Source: Ruminococcaceae bacterium UBA3215
GTDB taxonomy: Bacteria > Bacillota > Clostridia > Oscillospirales > Ruminococcaceae
Reading direction: 5' to 3'
Assembly (NCBI GenBank): GCA_002363155.1
Contig: DEWH01000027.1
Coordinates: 31,611 to 95,610, forward strand
DNA: 64,000 bases
The position numbers and the translations under genes are program-made. The notes under the pieces are model-generated. The model saw nothing but the letters and a program-made list of their open reading frames with translations. It did no database searches and had not been told where the DNA came from. This document shows, in pieces, positions 8,710 to 15,742 of the stretch (the stretch's first letter is position 1; every line of letters begins with the position of its first letter).

Positions 8710-10002
8710 ATGGTAAGAAAGACTTACATAATGCTAAGGTGTACCACATTAAAATATGCTAAATCTTTTTTGGAATCAGGGAATTTACGATTCGGTAAAC
8801 CTAATGAATGGATAAAAGCCGCAAGCACAAATGGCATAGGTAGGGGCGATTATCTAGAAGGGACTTTTGCGTCCTGTGATAAAACTAATACTGAATTTAT
8901 TAATGTTATTCGTTCTCAAAATAATAACCTGATATGCCACACTATTTCAAACAGATGTTACTTCAAAAGAGAACAAGCATTGGATTTAAGGACTTTTTGT
9001 GTATTTGGGATAAACGATGATATGTTTACCACTTACGGGTGGTCTCCACAGCACGAAAAACGGCCCTGTGGTACAATATCGCTTGATTATTTTAGCGATT
9101 TCTTTGGCGATGTGTCAGAAGATGAATACGACGAATTATCAGAAGATAAAAAACCAGTAGTAATAATGATAAAAAAGCCTGAGATTCTTGTAAAAAGAAT
9201 AATAACTTACTTTACGAATTTAGGTTTAGATCCAAAAGAATTAATAGTATCTCCTGTAAATTATATTGATATGAATTCAGATTTTATTATTAAGTATAAT
9301 TATCCTACAGAGTTATTCTTTAAATCAGACCGTTTTCGAAATCAAAGCGAAATAAGATTTGTGCTAAACACTCAAAATAACAGTATTTTGGAACATATCG
9401 AAGAAAGTAACGGCATAATTAATATCGGTAATATGAGCGACATATCAGATATATACGATTATTATTTTCATGATATGCAAATGATGTTATTAGATACAGA
9501 ATTAGTATTTGCGCTTCCAAAAGCAATTAATATCCCTATTGATAACGTCGAACAATACATCAGTTACATAGTATACGCTCTTGCTGATGAAGTACCACAA
9601 TGTAAAAACTTTGAAGAAACCCAAAAGTTTATCAAGGATATATGCAATCTATTAGAAGAAAAGTATGGATATAAATGTGATAGTGAAAAATGTATTTTTA
9701 GAGATCCATCAACTGGAAATACAATTACACCAAATTGGAATCGTGTTAGCGAAGCACTTTCATCCCATGGATACAATCGGTATGTTAATAATGATTATTT
9801 AAAAGCAATAGATTTATACAGTAGAGCTATTCTGTATTCACCTGACAATGCAAAATACTGGTTTAATAGAGCTTGTTGTTATATAAAGTTACAGAACTAT
9901 AAAGCAGCATTAGTTGATATGGAAAAAGCAGCTGAACTTTCTCCTGATGATGAAGAAATTCAAATGCATTTAAAGAGATTTATAGAAGAATACGGTGCCT
10001 AA
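8710..10002 (+). CDS. DUF2971-like protein with C-terminal TPR repeats, next to type I R-M
   Basis: 430 residues. The N-terminal part (LRCTTLKYAKSFLESG..LRFGKPNEW) has the layout of DUF2971-type proteins ('stays/leaves a trail of light' fold unknown to me), with GRGDYLEGTFA and later RFRNQSEIRFV as conserved-looking spots. The last 80 residues form two TPR units (NDYLKAIDLYSRAILYSPDN and LQNYKAALVDMEKAAELSPDD). The ATG at 8710 has TAGGTGG upstream; a GTG at 8701 is also possible. Codon use is markedly AT-rich, unlike hsdR, suggesting separate acquisition. A defence role is inferred only from the neighbourhood. Confidence 0.6.
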   Translation: MVRKTYIMLRCTTLKYAKSFLESGNLRFGKPNEWIKAASTNGIGRGDYLEGTFASCDKTNTEFINVIRSQNNNLICHTISNRCYFKREQALDLRTFCVFGINDDMFTTYGWSPQHEKRPCGTISLDYFSDFFGDVSEDEYDELSEDKKPVVIMIKKPEILVKRIITYFTNLGLDPKELIVSPVNYIDMNSDFIIKYNYPTELFFKSDRFRNQSEIRFVLNTQNNSILEHIEESNGIINIGNMSDISDIYDYYFHDMQMMLLDTELVFALPKAINIPIDNVEQYISYIVYALADEVPQCKNFEETQKFIKDICNLLEEKYGYKCDSEKCIFRDPSTGNTITPNWNRVSEALSSHGYNRYVNNDYLKAIDLYSRAILYSPDNAKYWFNRACCYIKLQNYKAALVDMEKAAELSPDDEEIQMHLKRFIEEYGA

Positions 10003-10071
10003 ATCAATAATGGTATAAATATCTTGGTACAAAAAATAGCTTCCGAACAGTCTTAACCTGTCCGGCAGAAT

Positions 10072-10449
10072 TCAAACTATGTGATTTTTCAGCCACTCAA
10101 GGATAGTCTTATCATCATTCTCGCCCGCGGCTGTTCCAAGTATCAGCGCAATCAGATCATCATCGTCATATTCCAGCTCGACATTGTTGAGCCGAAGAAA
10201 TATCAGCATTGCATGAGTGCCGATACGCTTGTTGCCGTCAATGAACGGATGATCTGCGATTAGTCCGAAAGCGAGCCTCGCGGCTTTGGATAACAAATCG
10301 GGATAAAGCTCGCTGCCGGAAAAGGTCTGGAATGGAGTGTTAAGAGCAGAGTCAAGCATACCCTCGTCGCGCAGTCCGTCCTGACCGCCGAATCTTTCTA
10401 CGAGAGCGGAGTGAAGCATTTTTATCTGTTCTTTTGTGAGCTTCTTCAT
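10072..10449 (-). CDS. doc: Doc (death-on-curing) toxin, Fic/Doc family
   Basis: 125 residues with the Fic/Doc motif HPFIDGNKRIG (about residues 66-76), matching HxFx(D/N)(A/G)NKR. Doc toxins phosphorylate EF-Tu and stop translation; other Fic proteins AMPylate. Length and the small all-helical fold fit Doc. It overlaps the upstream antitoxin gene by 4 bp, so the two are co-translated. Confidence 0.9.
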   Translation of the reverse strand: MKKLTKEQIKMLHSALVERFGGQDGLRDEGMLDSALNTPFQTFSGSELYPDLLSKAARLAFGLIADHPFIDGNKRIGTHAMLIFLRLNNVELEYDDDDLIALILGTAAGENDDKTILEWLKNHIV

Positions 10450-10697
10450 TTTGCAAGCTCCTTGTAAACACGGTCGTTTTTATCCATAATGCTTGCCGAC
10501 AGCTTCATGACCTCGGTGTCGGAAGCGAATTCCTCGTCGCTGAGCGTCATACCGAACGGAAGCCCTCTGACCGCGACCGAGCGCTTAAGGAAAATACGCA
10601 TAGCCGTTGAGAGATCGAGACCGAGTTTGTCGTAAATCTCCGTTGCCTGTTCCTTCAGATCATCGTCGATGCGGAACTGTACTACTGATGTTGCCAT
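10446..10697 (-). CDS. RelB/DinJ-type antitoxin paired with Doc
   Basis: 83 residues, MATSVVQFRIDDDLKEQA..GLDLSTAMRIFLKRSV, the ribbon-helix-helix N-terminus typical of RelB/DinJ antitoxins, followed by a toxin-neutralising tail. Doc is classically paired with Phd, so this is a mixed pair. The start at 10697 has an AAAGGAGG site. A palindrome over the -10 box is a plausible operator for the antitoxin. Confidence 0.85.
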   Translation of the reverse strand: MATSVVQFRIDDDLKEQATEIYDKLGLDLSTAMRIFLKRSVAVRGLPFGMTLSDEEFASDTEVMKLSASIMDKNDRVYKELAK

Positions 10698-10727
10698 AAT
10701 ATGACCTCCTTTACAGCATATATTCTA

Positions 10728-10763
10728 TATTACAATTATAATACATTGTCGTTCATTTGTCAA
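10728..10763 (-). promoter_or_regulatory. Consensus promoter and palindromic operator of the toxin-antitoxin operon
   Basis: TTGACA at 10758-10763, 17-nt spacer, TATAAT at 10735-10740 (minus strand). A near-palindrome TATTAYAATTRTAATA (10728-10743, 14 of 16 symmetric) overlaps the -10 box, where an RHH antitoxin would bind for autoregulation. Confidence 0.75.
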
Positions 10764-10812
10764 TAGTCTTGACTAAAATGCCGCCTGCCAAAGAATGACA
10801 AGCGGCTGAGCG

Positions 10813-11076
10813 TTATTCGCTGAGTATATCGAGCATCAAAGCTGCTCCAAGCCGGAAGCCACGCTCGAAGTCTGCCTCACATTCAAGCTGGGTCTCGACG
10901 TGTAGTGCATCTGTGTACTGGTCAAGAAGTTCCTTACAGTCCGGAAATTGGTCAAGTAACTGCTCCTCGGTGGAACATATCAGCTCACGGTTATCAATGC
11001 AGCGTTTTGTATTAGGCGCGGGTTTCTCGCACGGGCAAATCTCGCCGTAGTAGAGTTTACTTATAACACTTTTCAT
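10813..11076 (-). CDS. Small DUF6809-like protein
   Basis: 87 residues beginning MKSVISKLYYGEICPCEKP and ending with FERGFRLGAALMLDILSE, the pattern of the small DUF6809 family found on Firmicutes mobile elements. Function is unknown. RBS-like GGAGAATACCGCA precedes the ATG. Last gene before the attachment site. Confidence 0.6.
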   Translation of the reverse strand: MKSVISKLYYGEICPCEKPAPNTKRCIDNRELICSTEEQLLDQFPDCKELLDQYTDALHVETQLECEADFERGFRLGAALMLDILSE

Positions 11077-11282
11077 TGCGGTATTCTCCTGTAAAATTTA
11101 GTAGATTTTGTTTAGTTTGTTATTCAACAGGAAATGCCTTGATTTTGGTCTTTATTTGGTGCTTAATCCTGCAAAAACAGGCTAAAAGACACCAAAAGTT
11201 ACTAAACGTCAAACGCCAAAATACCGCATTATACCGCGGTTTGCGGGATTTTACCAAAAGTTGCGAAAAGAGTCAAATGCAA

Positions 11283-11305
11283 TTCAAGTCCTATCTCCGC
11301 AACCA
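11283..11305 (+). other. Putative attachment site: 3' end of an initiator tRNA (tRNA-fMet)
   Basis: The T-loop TTCAAGT, then CCTAT and CTCCGCA ACCA reproduce the 3' end of a bacterial initiator tRNA (A at the C1:A72 mismatch, A73, CCA). The 5' part of the tRNA is absent upstream. A lone tRNA 3' end is the usual distal att site of an element integrated in a tRNA gene; the intact tRNA-fMet would be left of the window. Confidence 0.6.
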
Positions 11306-11313
11306 ATCCACAG

Positions 11314-11352
11314 ACCTCTTGAATGGCGTTATTAAGCCATTCAAGAGGTTTT
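11314..11352. terminator. 14-bp perfect hairpin next to the att fragment
   Basis: ACCTCTTGAATGGC pairs with GCCATTCAAGAGGT around an 8-nt loop, followed by TTTTCC. It has the same architecture and position as the hairpin between tRNA-Glu and the intact integrase (59699-59732). Confidence 0.7.
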
Positions 11353-11414
11353 TCCTTTATGCTGAAAATGGTTCTTGGACATTGTTTGGACATTATTTTT
11401 CGAGAATGGACATT

Positions 11415-11525
11415 TCAGCTCGCTTTTTTCTCTTCCGCTTTGTCTGACGCCTTGCTGAAATCGAGTGCATTTGCAATGATGTCGCTTGTTCTCGCCTGTG
11501 CCTCCTGAAACATTTGCGCATATAC
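11415..11525 (-). pseudogene. Relic of a tyrosine integrase (last 36 codons)
   Basis: The minus frame encodes VYAQMFQEAQARTSDIIANA.. ending KAS and TGA. It aligns with the C-terminus of the intact integrase at 59795-60985 (NVYCHMLQEARAKVSEAVSNALDF). It retains the catalytic Tyr (in VYAQM) but everything upstream is gone: homology stops at the dispersed repeat copy B. Its distance from the tRNA 3' end (110 nt) nearly equals that in the intact element (105 nt). Confidence 0.75.
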
Positions 11526-11574
11526 CTGCATATCAAAAACGGCTCAGAGCGCATTTTTTGTTCGGTCTGAACCA
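11523..11574. repeat. Dispersed repeat, copy B
   Basis: Starts with TACCTGCATATCAAAAA and continues with GGCTCAGAGCGCA and a T-run. It is joined directly to the integrase relic and precedes the surface-protein terminator. Copy C at 15644-15695 is the closest match. Confidence 0.6.
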
Positions 11575-11606
11575 AAGAAAAAGACGCAGAGCCGAAGCCC
11601 TGCGCC
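11572..11606 (-). terminator. Terminator of the first surface-protein gene
   Basis: Minus-strand 10-bp stem (GGCGCAGGGC/GCTCTGCGTC, two wobble pairs) with a TTCG tetraloop and TTTTTCTTT. Confidence 0.85.
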
Positions 11607-11619
11607 TTTTGTTATTCTT

Positions 11620-14600
11620 TTACTTGACCTTTATGCTCTTGCGGTCGCTCTTGGTAAGCACTGTTTCCTTTCCGCCTACTACCGCCGATACAGAGAAAGT
11701 GTAGGTCTTTCCGGAATTGACGGTGAAGCGTACTGCTGTCTTTGTCGTCTTGGTGACATATTTCAGCTTGCCGTTGACTACTTTGTAAACCTTGTAGTAC
11801 TCGGCGCCAGGTACCTTAGCCCATTTAGCCGTTACCTTGCCGTCCTTCTGCGTGAGCTTCACGATCGGCTTGTAGTAAACCTTGAGATTTGCCGTGTAGT
11901 CTGTCGGAGCGTCAAGTGTCTGACCGCTTGTGATGTATTTCAGCCTGAACTTGTAAGTAAAGCCGTTCTTTGCGGTCTTCATCGTGATCTTCGTCTTTGC
12001 GGTCTCGGTGACCTGAACTTCCTTGCCGTCCTTTTCGTAGTACAGAATGTACTTCGATGCGCCGGATATCTTATCCCAGCCGACGGTAACGGAATGATCG
12101 TCGTTGAGCTTCGCCCACATCTTTACGGTGGACTGGTCGTTCTTGTTTTCGCCTGTTCCGCTTACATCAGAGGAAGAGGAAGAACCGCCCGATGCCGCGG
12201 GCTTCGAGCTGTCATGTGTCGCATCGTCCGACCAGCGTGCCGTTATCACAAGGTCTTCCGCGGGCATTGTTGCCGGGATTGACGGTCCCCAGCATACGAA
12301 ACGCAATCCCTCAACAGAGGGAGTCGCCGGAACAGGCACATTCGTTCCGTAATCAAGCTCATATTCCTCTACGGTCTTGCCGAACGAAACGAACGTGATC
12401 GTGTACTGATTGATAGTCCATGTTGCCTTGACTGTGATGTTCTCGGCGGGCATCGTTGTAGGTATCGCTTTATCCCAACCTGCGAAGGTGTAGCCTGTCT
12501 TTGTCGGGTCTGCGGGAGCCGTTACCGCGGTATTGTAGTCCTGCGTGATAGGCGCAACTTCCGTGCCTCCGTCGGTATCGAACGTTATCGTGTACTGATT
12601 GATAGTCCATGTAGCCTTGACTGTTACATTCTCGGCGGGCATCGTTTCGGGTATTGCCGGTTCCCAACCTGCGAAGGTGTAGCCTGTCTTGGTCGGGTCA
12701 GCAGGAGCCGTTACCGCGGTATTGTAGTCCTTTGTAATTGCCGCTATTGCAGAACCGCCGTCTGTATCAAAGGTGATAGTGTACTGGTTTACAGTCCACT
12801 TTGCCTTGATCGTGGTGTTTTCGGCGGGCATTGTAGTCGGTATGGTCTTATCCCAGCCATTGAAGGTATAGCCTGTCTTCGTCGGGTCTGCAGGAGCCGT
12901 TACCGCGGTATTGTAGCCCTGCGTGATAGGAGCTATTGCTGAACCGCCGTCCGTGTTGAACGTTATCGTGTACTGATTGATAGTCCATGTAGCCTTGACA
13001 GTTACGTTCTCGGCGGGCATCGTTTCGGGTATTGCCGGTTCCCAACCTGCGAAGGTGTAGCCTGTCTTGGTCGGGTCTGCGGGAGCCGTTACCGCGGTAT
13101 TGTAGTCCTGTGTGATAGGCACTATCGTCGTACCGCCGTCCGTATCAAAGGTTATCTTGTACTGATTGATAGTCCACTTTGCGTAAAGCGTGGTATCGGC
13201 ACTGATCGTGAATGTATCGTCTGCCGCATAACTCGTTCCTGTACCGTCAGCCTTTGTGTTCCAACCGTCAAAAGTATATCCTGTTTTAGTAAGGGTACCG
13301 GTATTGTCGAGGACGGTAACAGAACTTCCAGAAGCATAGGTTTCGGAAGCAACCGGTACGGTACCGCTTGTTGCTTCATTAGCGTCGTATGTAAGCGTTC
13401 TGGCAGTACCGAGAAACAGCTGACCCGCATTGGCATTGCCGGTCGGATACTTGCCTACTGTGTAACTTGTAATATCGCTTTTGAATTTGCTTATATCGTT
13501 TAAAGCCGTGTTAGTGCTGCTCGTGAACTTGCCTGATACTCCGGTCGAAAATGCTACACCATAGGGGTCAGCATTATTCAGTTCACCTGTCACAAAAATC
13601 TGGTAACTGCTGTTGTATAAAGCGATGTTTCGCTGTTCGTTACCACCTATATAGTTATCTTTGATAACAGGTGCGCCGCTGAGATAGAGATGCCCTTCAC
13701 CGATTCCGGCACCGCATTCCTTTGCGTAATTATTTGCGATTGTTCCGCCTTTAACTTCACATTTCGAGTTTTCATAAATTCTGATACCGCCGCCAACTCT
13801 ACATTCAGTATAGTTATAACAAATATCTCCATCGTTCATGACGAATGTATTCCATGCGGCTTCATTATTGGCGTAACCATTACGTATAGCAACACCTGCT
13901 CCGCCGCCGGGGTCAAAGCCGCTGCCTGCCTTATTGCCAATAATGGCACCACTGTTCATTACACACTTACCGATAGTGTTACCGGTGTCATCAATATAGA
14001 TTCCGCCGCCCGTTCCGGTTGCGTTGTTTCCAATGATCGTGCCGCCGTTCATGGTGAAGGTGCCGGCAATGACTCTCACACCGCCGCCGTCACCGGATAT
14101 ATTGCCGCCGGTGATGTAACCGCCGGTGAAGGCCGTTGTGCCGTTGGTATCATCAACAGTCGCAAGTCCCGCACCATTAGTTTTGGGATCAGCAATAGTA
14201 TATTTATGTATTTTGGTTGTATCGCTGTCGATAAGTGTCAGGTTTGCACCGCTGCCGACATCCATTACTCTGCTGTTGCCGGTCATTCTGATACCGCAGC
14301 CGTTGAGATCGAGTATCTTTGTACCGGAGACAGTGACAGTGCTTGCAGTCGTCACGTCTGCGAGCAGTTTGAGTGTAGAGCCGTTAGCCGCCGAATTCCA
14401 CGCTGTCACGGCTGCCGCAAAGTCGGAGTAATTTGTCGTCGTGCTGCCGTCTGTTACGCTTGCGACAGCAATATCATAATAGATGTTTATGTCACTGGTT
14501 CCATTCCATTTTCCGTTGCTTGATGACTTGGCGGTATTCAGACAATAACCGGTCGGTATTGTTCCAAGCTTAGAAACATCCAAGTCTTTTCCACTAATAT

Positions 14601-15207
14601 AGTGAGTGTTTATAACTGTTATATCATAAGCACCGGACTCGCTTTGCCTGTTGTAATTGATCTTCATCTGCTGTAGCGTTCCGAGTGAATCTCCGATTAT
14701 TCTATATATTGTGTATCTGCCGCCCCATTCTCCATATCTTAATACGAAATACACATTATAGTTTTTATTTGCATCAAGAGGAACAGCATCAAAACTAAAA
14801 TCCAAAGTATTAACGCCGCCTGAAACTGGTGAATTATAAGAAATATCCTCTGTATCTACGCCTATCTCTGAAATATTGATCTTAGATCCTTCCAGACGCA
14901 CCGGAGAATCGCCCTCAATATAATTCCACCCAGTCTGTATATCAGACCATTTTTCCTTTATTTGTGAAATACTGAGTTCTGAAAATAAAAGTCTGGCCAT
15001 TCTTGGATAGTTTTTATGATCGTCATTCACTTTGATCGATACATCATAGGAAGCTATATTTCCCTCACTGTCCAAAACAGGTATAAACTTTTCTAAACCG
15101 CTTGCCTCATATATTGCGCTTGCCGTAATGCTGAACCCCACCATGCACGAAACTACCATGCACAATGACAGGAACATGCTTAGAATTTTGCGTTTTGTCT
15201 TTGTCAT
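11620..15207 (-). CDS. Large exported surface protein: beta-helix, InlB B-repeats, Fn3-like C-terminus
   Basis: 1195 residues. Signal peptide MTKTKRKILSMFLSLCMVVS ends near ASA (about residue 33). Residues 270-570 are a Gly-rich right-handed beta-helix (repeated GGGIYI, GGGIRI, GGGVRV turns). Residues about 620-995 hold six InlB/Listeria-Bacteroides repeats, four nearly identical with a 63-residue period (TKTGYTFAGW). A Ser-rich linker precedes two Fn3-like C-terminal modules (YYKPIVKLTQKDGKVTAKWA). No LPxTG or membrane anchor is visible, so attachment is unknown. The start at 15207 has AAAGGATAAA upstream; the frame extends upstream to 15516 but lacks a ribosome site. Adhesin or glycan-binding role is inferred. 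Confidence 0.85.
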   Translation of the reverse strand: MTKTKRKILSMFLSLCMVVSCMVGFSITASAIYEASGLEKFIPVLDSEGNIASYDVSIKVNDDHKNYPRMARLLFSELSISQIKEKWSDIQTGWNYIEGDSPVRLEGSKINISEIGVDTEDISYNSPVSGGVNTLDFSFDAVPLDANKNYNVYFVLRYGEWGGRYTIYRIIGDSLGTLQQMKINYNRQSESGAYDITVINTHYISGKDLDVSKLGTIPTGYCLNTAKSSSNGKWNGTSDINIYYDIAVASVTDGSTTTNYSDFAAAVTAWNSAANGSTLKLLADVTTASTVTVSGTKILDLNGCGIRMTGNSRVMDVGSGANLTLIDSDTTKIHKYTIADPKTNGAGLATVDDTNGTTAFTGGYITGGNISGDGGGVRVIAGTFTMNGGTIIGNNATGTGGGIYIDDTGNTIGKCVMNSGAIIGNKAGSGFDPGGGAGVAIRNGYANNEAAWNTFVMNDGDICYNYTECRVGGGIRIYENSKCEVKGGTIANNYAKECGAGIGEGHLYLSGAPVIKDNYIGGNEQRNIALYNSSYQIFVTGELNNADPYGVAFSTGVSGKFTSSTNTALNDISKFKSDITSYTVGKYPTGNANAGQLFLGTARTLTYDANEATSGTVPVASETYASGSSVTVLDNTGTLTKTGYTFDGWNTKADGTGTSYAADDTFTISADTTLYAKWTINQYKITFDTDGGTTIVPITQDYNTAVTAPADPTKTGYTFAGWEPAIPETMPAENVTVKATWTINQYTITFNTDGGSAIAPITQGYNTAVTAPADPTKTGYTFNGWDKTIPTTMPAENTTIKAKWTVNQYTITFDTDGGSAIAAITKDYNTAVTAPADPTKTGYTFAGWEPAIPETMPAENVTVKATWTINQYTITFDTDGGTEVAPITQDYNTAVTAPADPTKTGYTFAGWDKAIPTTMPAENITVKATWTINQYTITFVSFGKTVEEYELDYGTNVPVPATPSVEGLRFVCWGPSIPATMPAEDLVITARWSDDATHDSSKPAASGGSSSSSDVSGTGENKNDQSTVKMWAKLNDDHSVTVGWDKISGASKYILYYEKDGKEVQVTETAKTKITMKTAKNGFTYKFRLKYITSGQTLDAPTDYTANLKVYYKPIVKLTQKDGKVTAKWAKVPGAEYYKVYKVVNGKLKYVTKTTKTAVRFTVNSGKTYTFSVSAVVGGKETVLTKSDRKSIKVK
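12220..13350 (-). repeat. InlB-type repeat array, 189-bp period
   Basis: Four near-identical 63-codon units occupy about 12412-13167, with diverged units on both sides. The NQYTITF start recurs at about 12400, 12591, 12779, 12969 and 13158. Confidence 0.9.
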
Positions 15208-15222
15208 TTTTTTATCCTTTCG

Positions 15223-15341
15223 TTTTATATTTCCCGTGTGTGCGGGATAATTTATAGCGCAAAAACGCCCGTAACCTACTGTACCATTGATACAGCGGTC
15301 ACGAGCGTTATAGCCTGTATTGAATTCCGGGTATGACAAAA
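15223..15341 (-). promoter_or_regulatory. Conserved structured 5' leader, copy 1
   Basis: In the mRNA sense it contains ATACAGGCTATA, an 11-bp stem (15266-15276 with 15297-15307) with an inner CTGTA/TACAG stem, TTTTTGCG, then a TCCCG..CGGGA hairpin directly before the ribosome site. The same order occurs upstream of the second surface-protein gene (21099-21209). The first stem plus T5 looks like an attenuator terminator. Confidence 0.65.
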
Positions 15342-15432
15342 AGAGAGAGTTACCTCTGCTTGCTTTGAGCGTAGCGCACCATAGCCATTTTGTCAAGACC
15401 CTCTCTGTGAAATTTATCAAAATATATATTAT

Positions 15433-15461
15433 ATTATAGCAAAAAACGCGGAATTTGTAAA
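15433..15461 (-). promoter_or_regulatory. Proximal promoter of surface protein 1
   Basis: Minus strand TTTACA (15456-15461), 17-nt spacer, TATAAT (15433-15438). Confidence 0.7.
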
Positions 15462-15493
15462 GAGATTTCAATACCTTTTTTCTAACCTGTTTT

Positions 15494-15568
15494 ATTATAT
15501 CATACAAACCGTTCAAAAACAGTTACAAAATGCCCACTTTTATGATGATTTGACGATAGTTTGGTGAT
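15494..15568 (-). promoter_or_regulatory. Distal promoter with 11-bp-phased direct repeats (copy 1 of 3)
   Basis: Minus strand: TATAAT at 15494-15499, 11 nt, TTTGAAC (15511-15517), 4 nt, a second related 7-mer (15522-15528). Further upstream three GAT-containing units start at 15544, 15555 and 15566, again 11 bp apart. Same geometry as 27376-27410 and 30464-30498. Phased repeats ahead of a -10 without a -35 are typical of SARP-activated promoters. Confidence 0.6.
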
Positions 15569-15643
15569 AGTTTTCTGAAACTTGCAAAAATCGCTTTACA
15601 AATCAGCGTTTATCGTATAGCGCAGGTCATGATACCCGGTCCA

Positions 15644-15695
15644 TACCTGCATATCAAAAAACTGCTCAGAGCGCATTTTTCGTCCGTTCTGAACC
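15644..15695. repeat. Dispersed repeat, copy C
   Basis: TACCTGCATATCAAAAA..GCTCAGAGCGCATTTTT, downstream of surface protein 2, matching copy B downstream of surface protein 1. Confidence 0.6.
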
Positions 15696-15699
15696 ACAC

Positions 15700-15729
15700 A
15701 AAAAAGACGCAGAGCCTAAACTCTGCGCC
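15700..15729 (-). terminator. Terminator of the second surface-protein gene
   Basis: Minus-strand 9-bp stem GGCGCAGAG/CTCTGCGTC followed by TTTTTT, closely related to 11572-11606. Confidence 0.85.
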
Positions 15730-15742
15730 TTTTGTTATTCTT

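Noticed and set aside
13690..14523. A 277-codon plus-strand frame opposite surface protein 1
   Set aside because: Antisense to the beta-helix region, no ribosome site, low-complexity product; the minus strand has signal peptide and domains.
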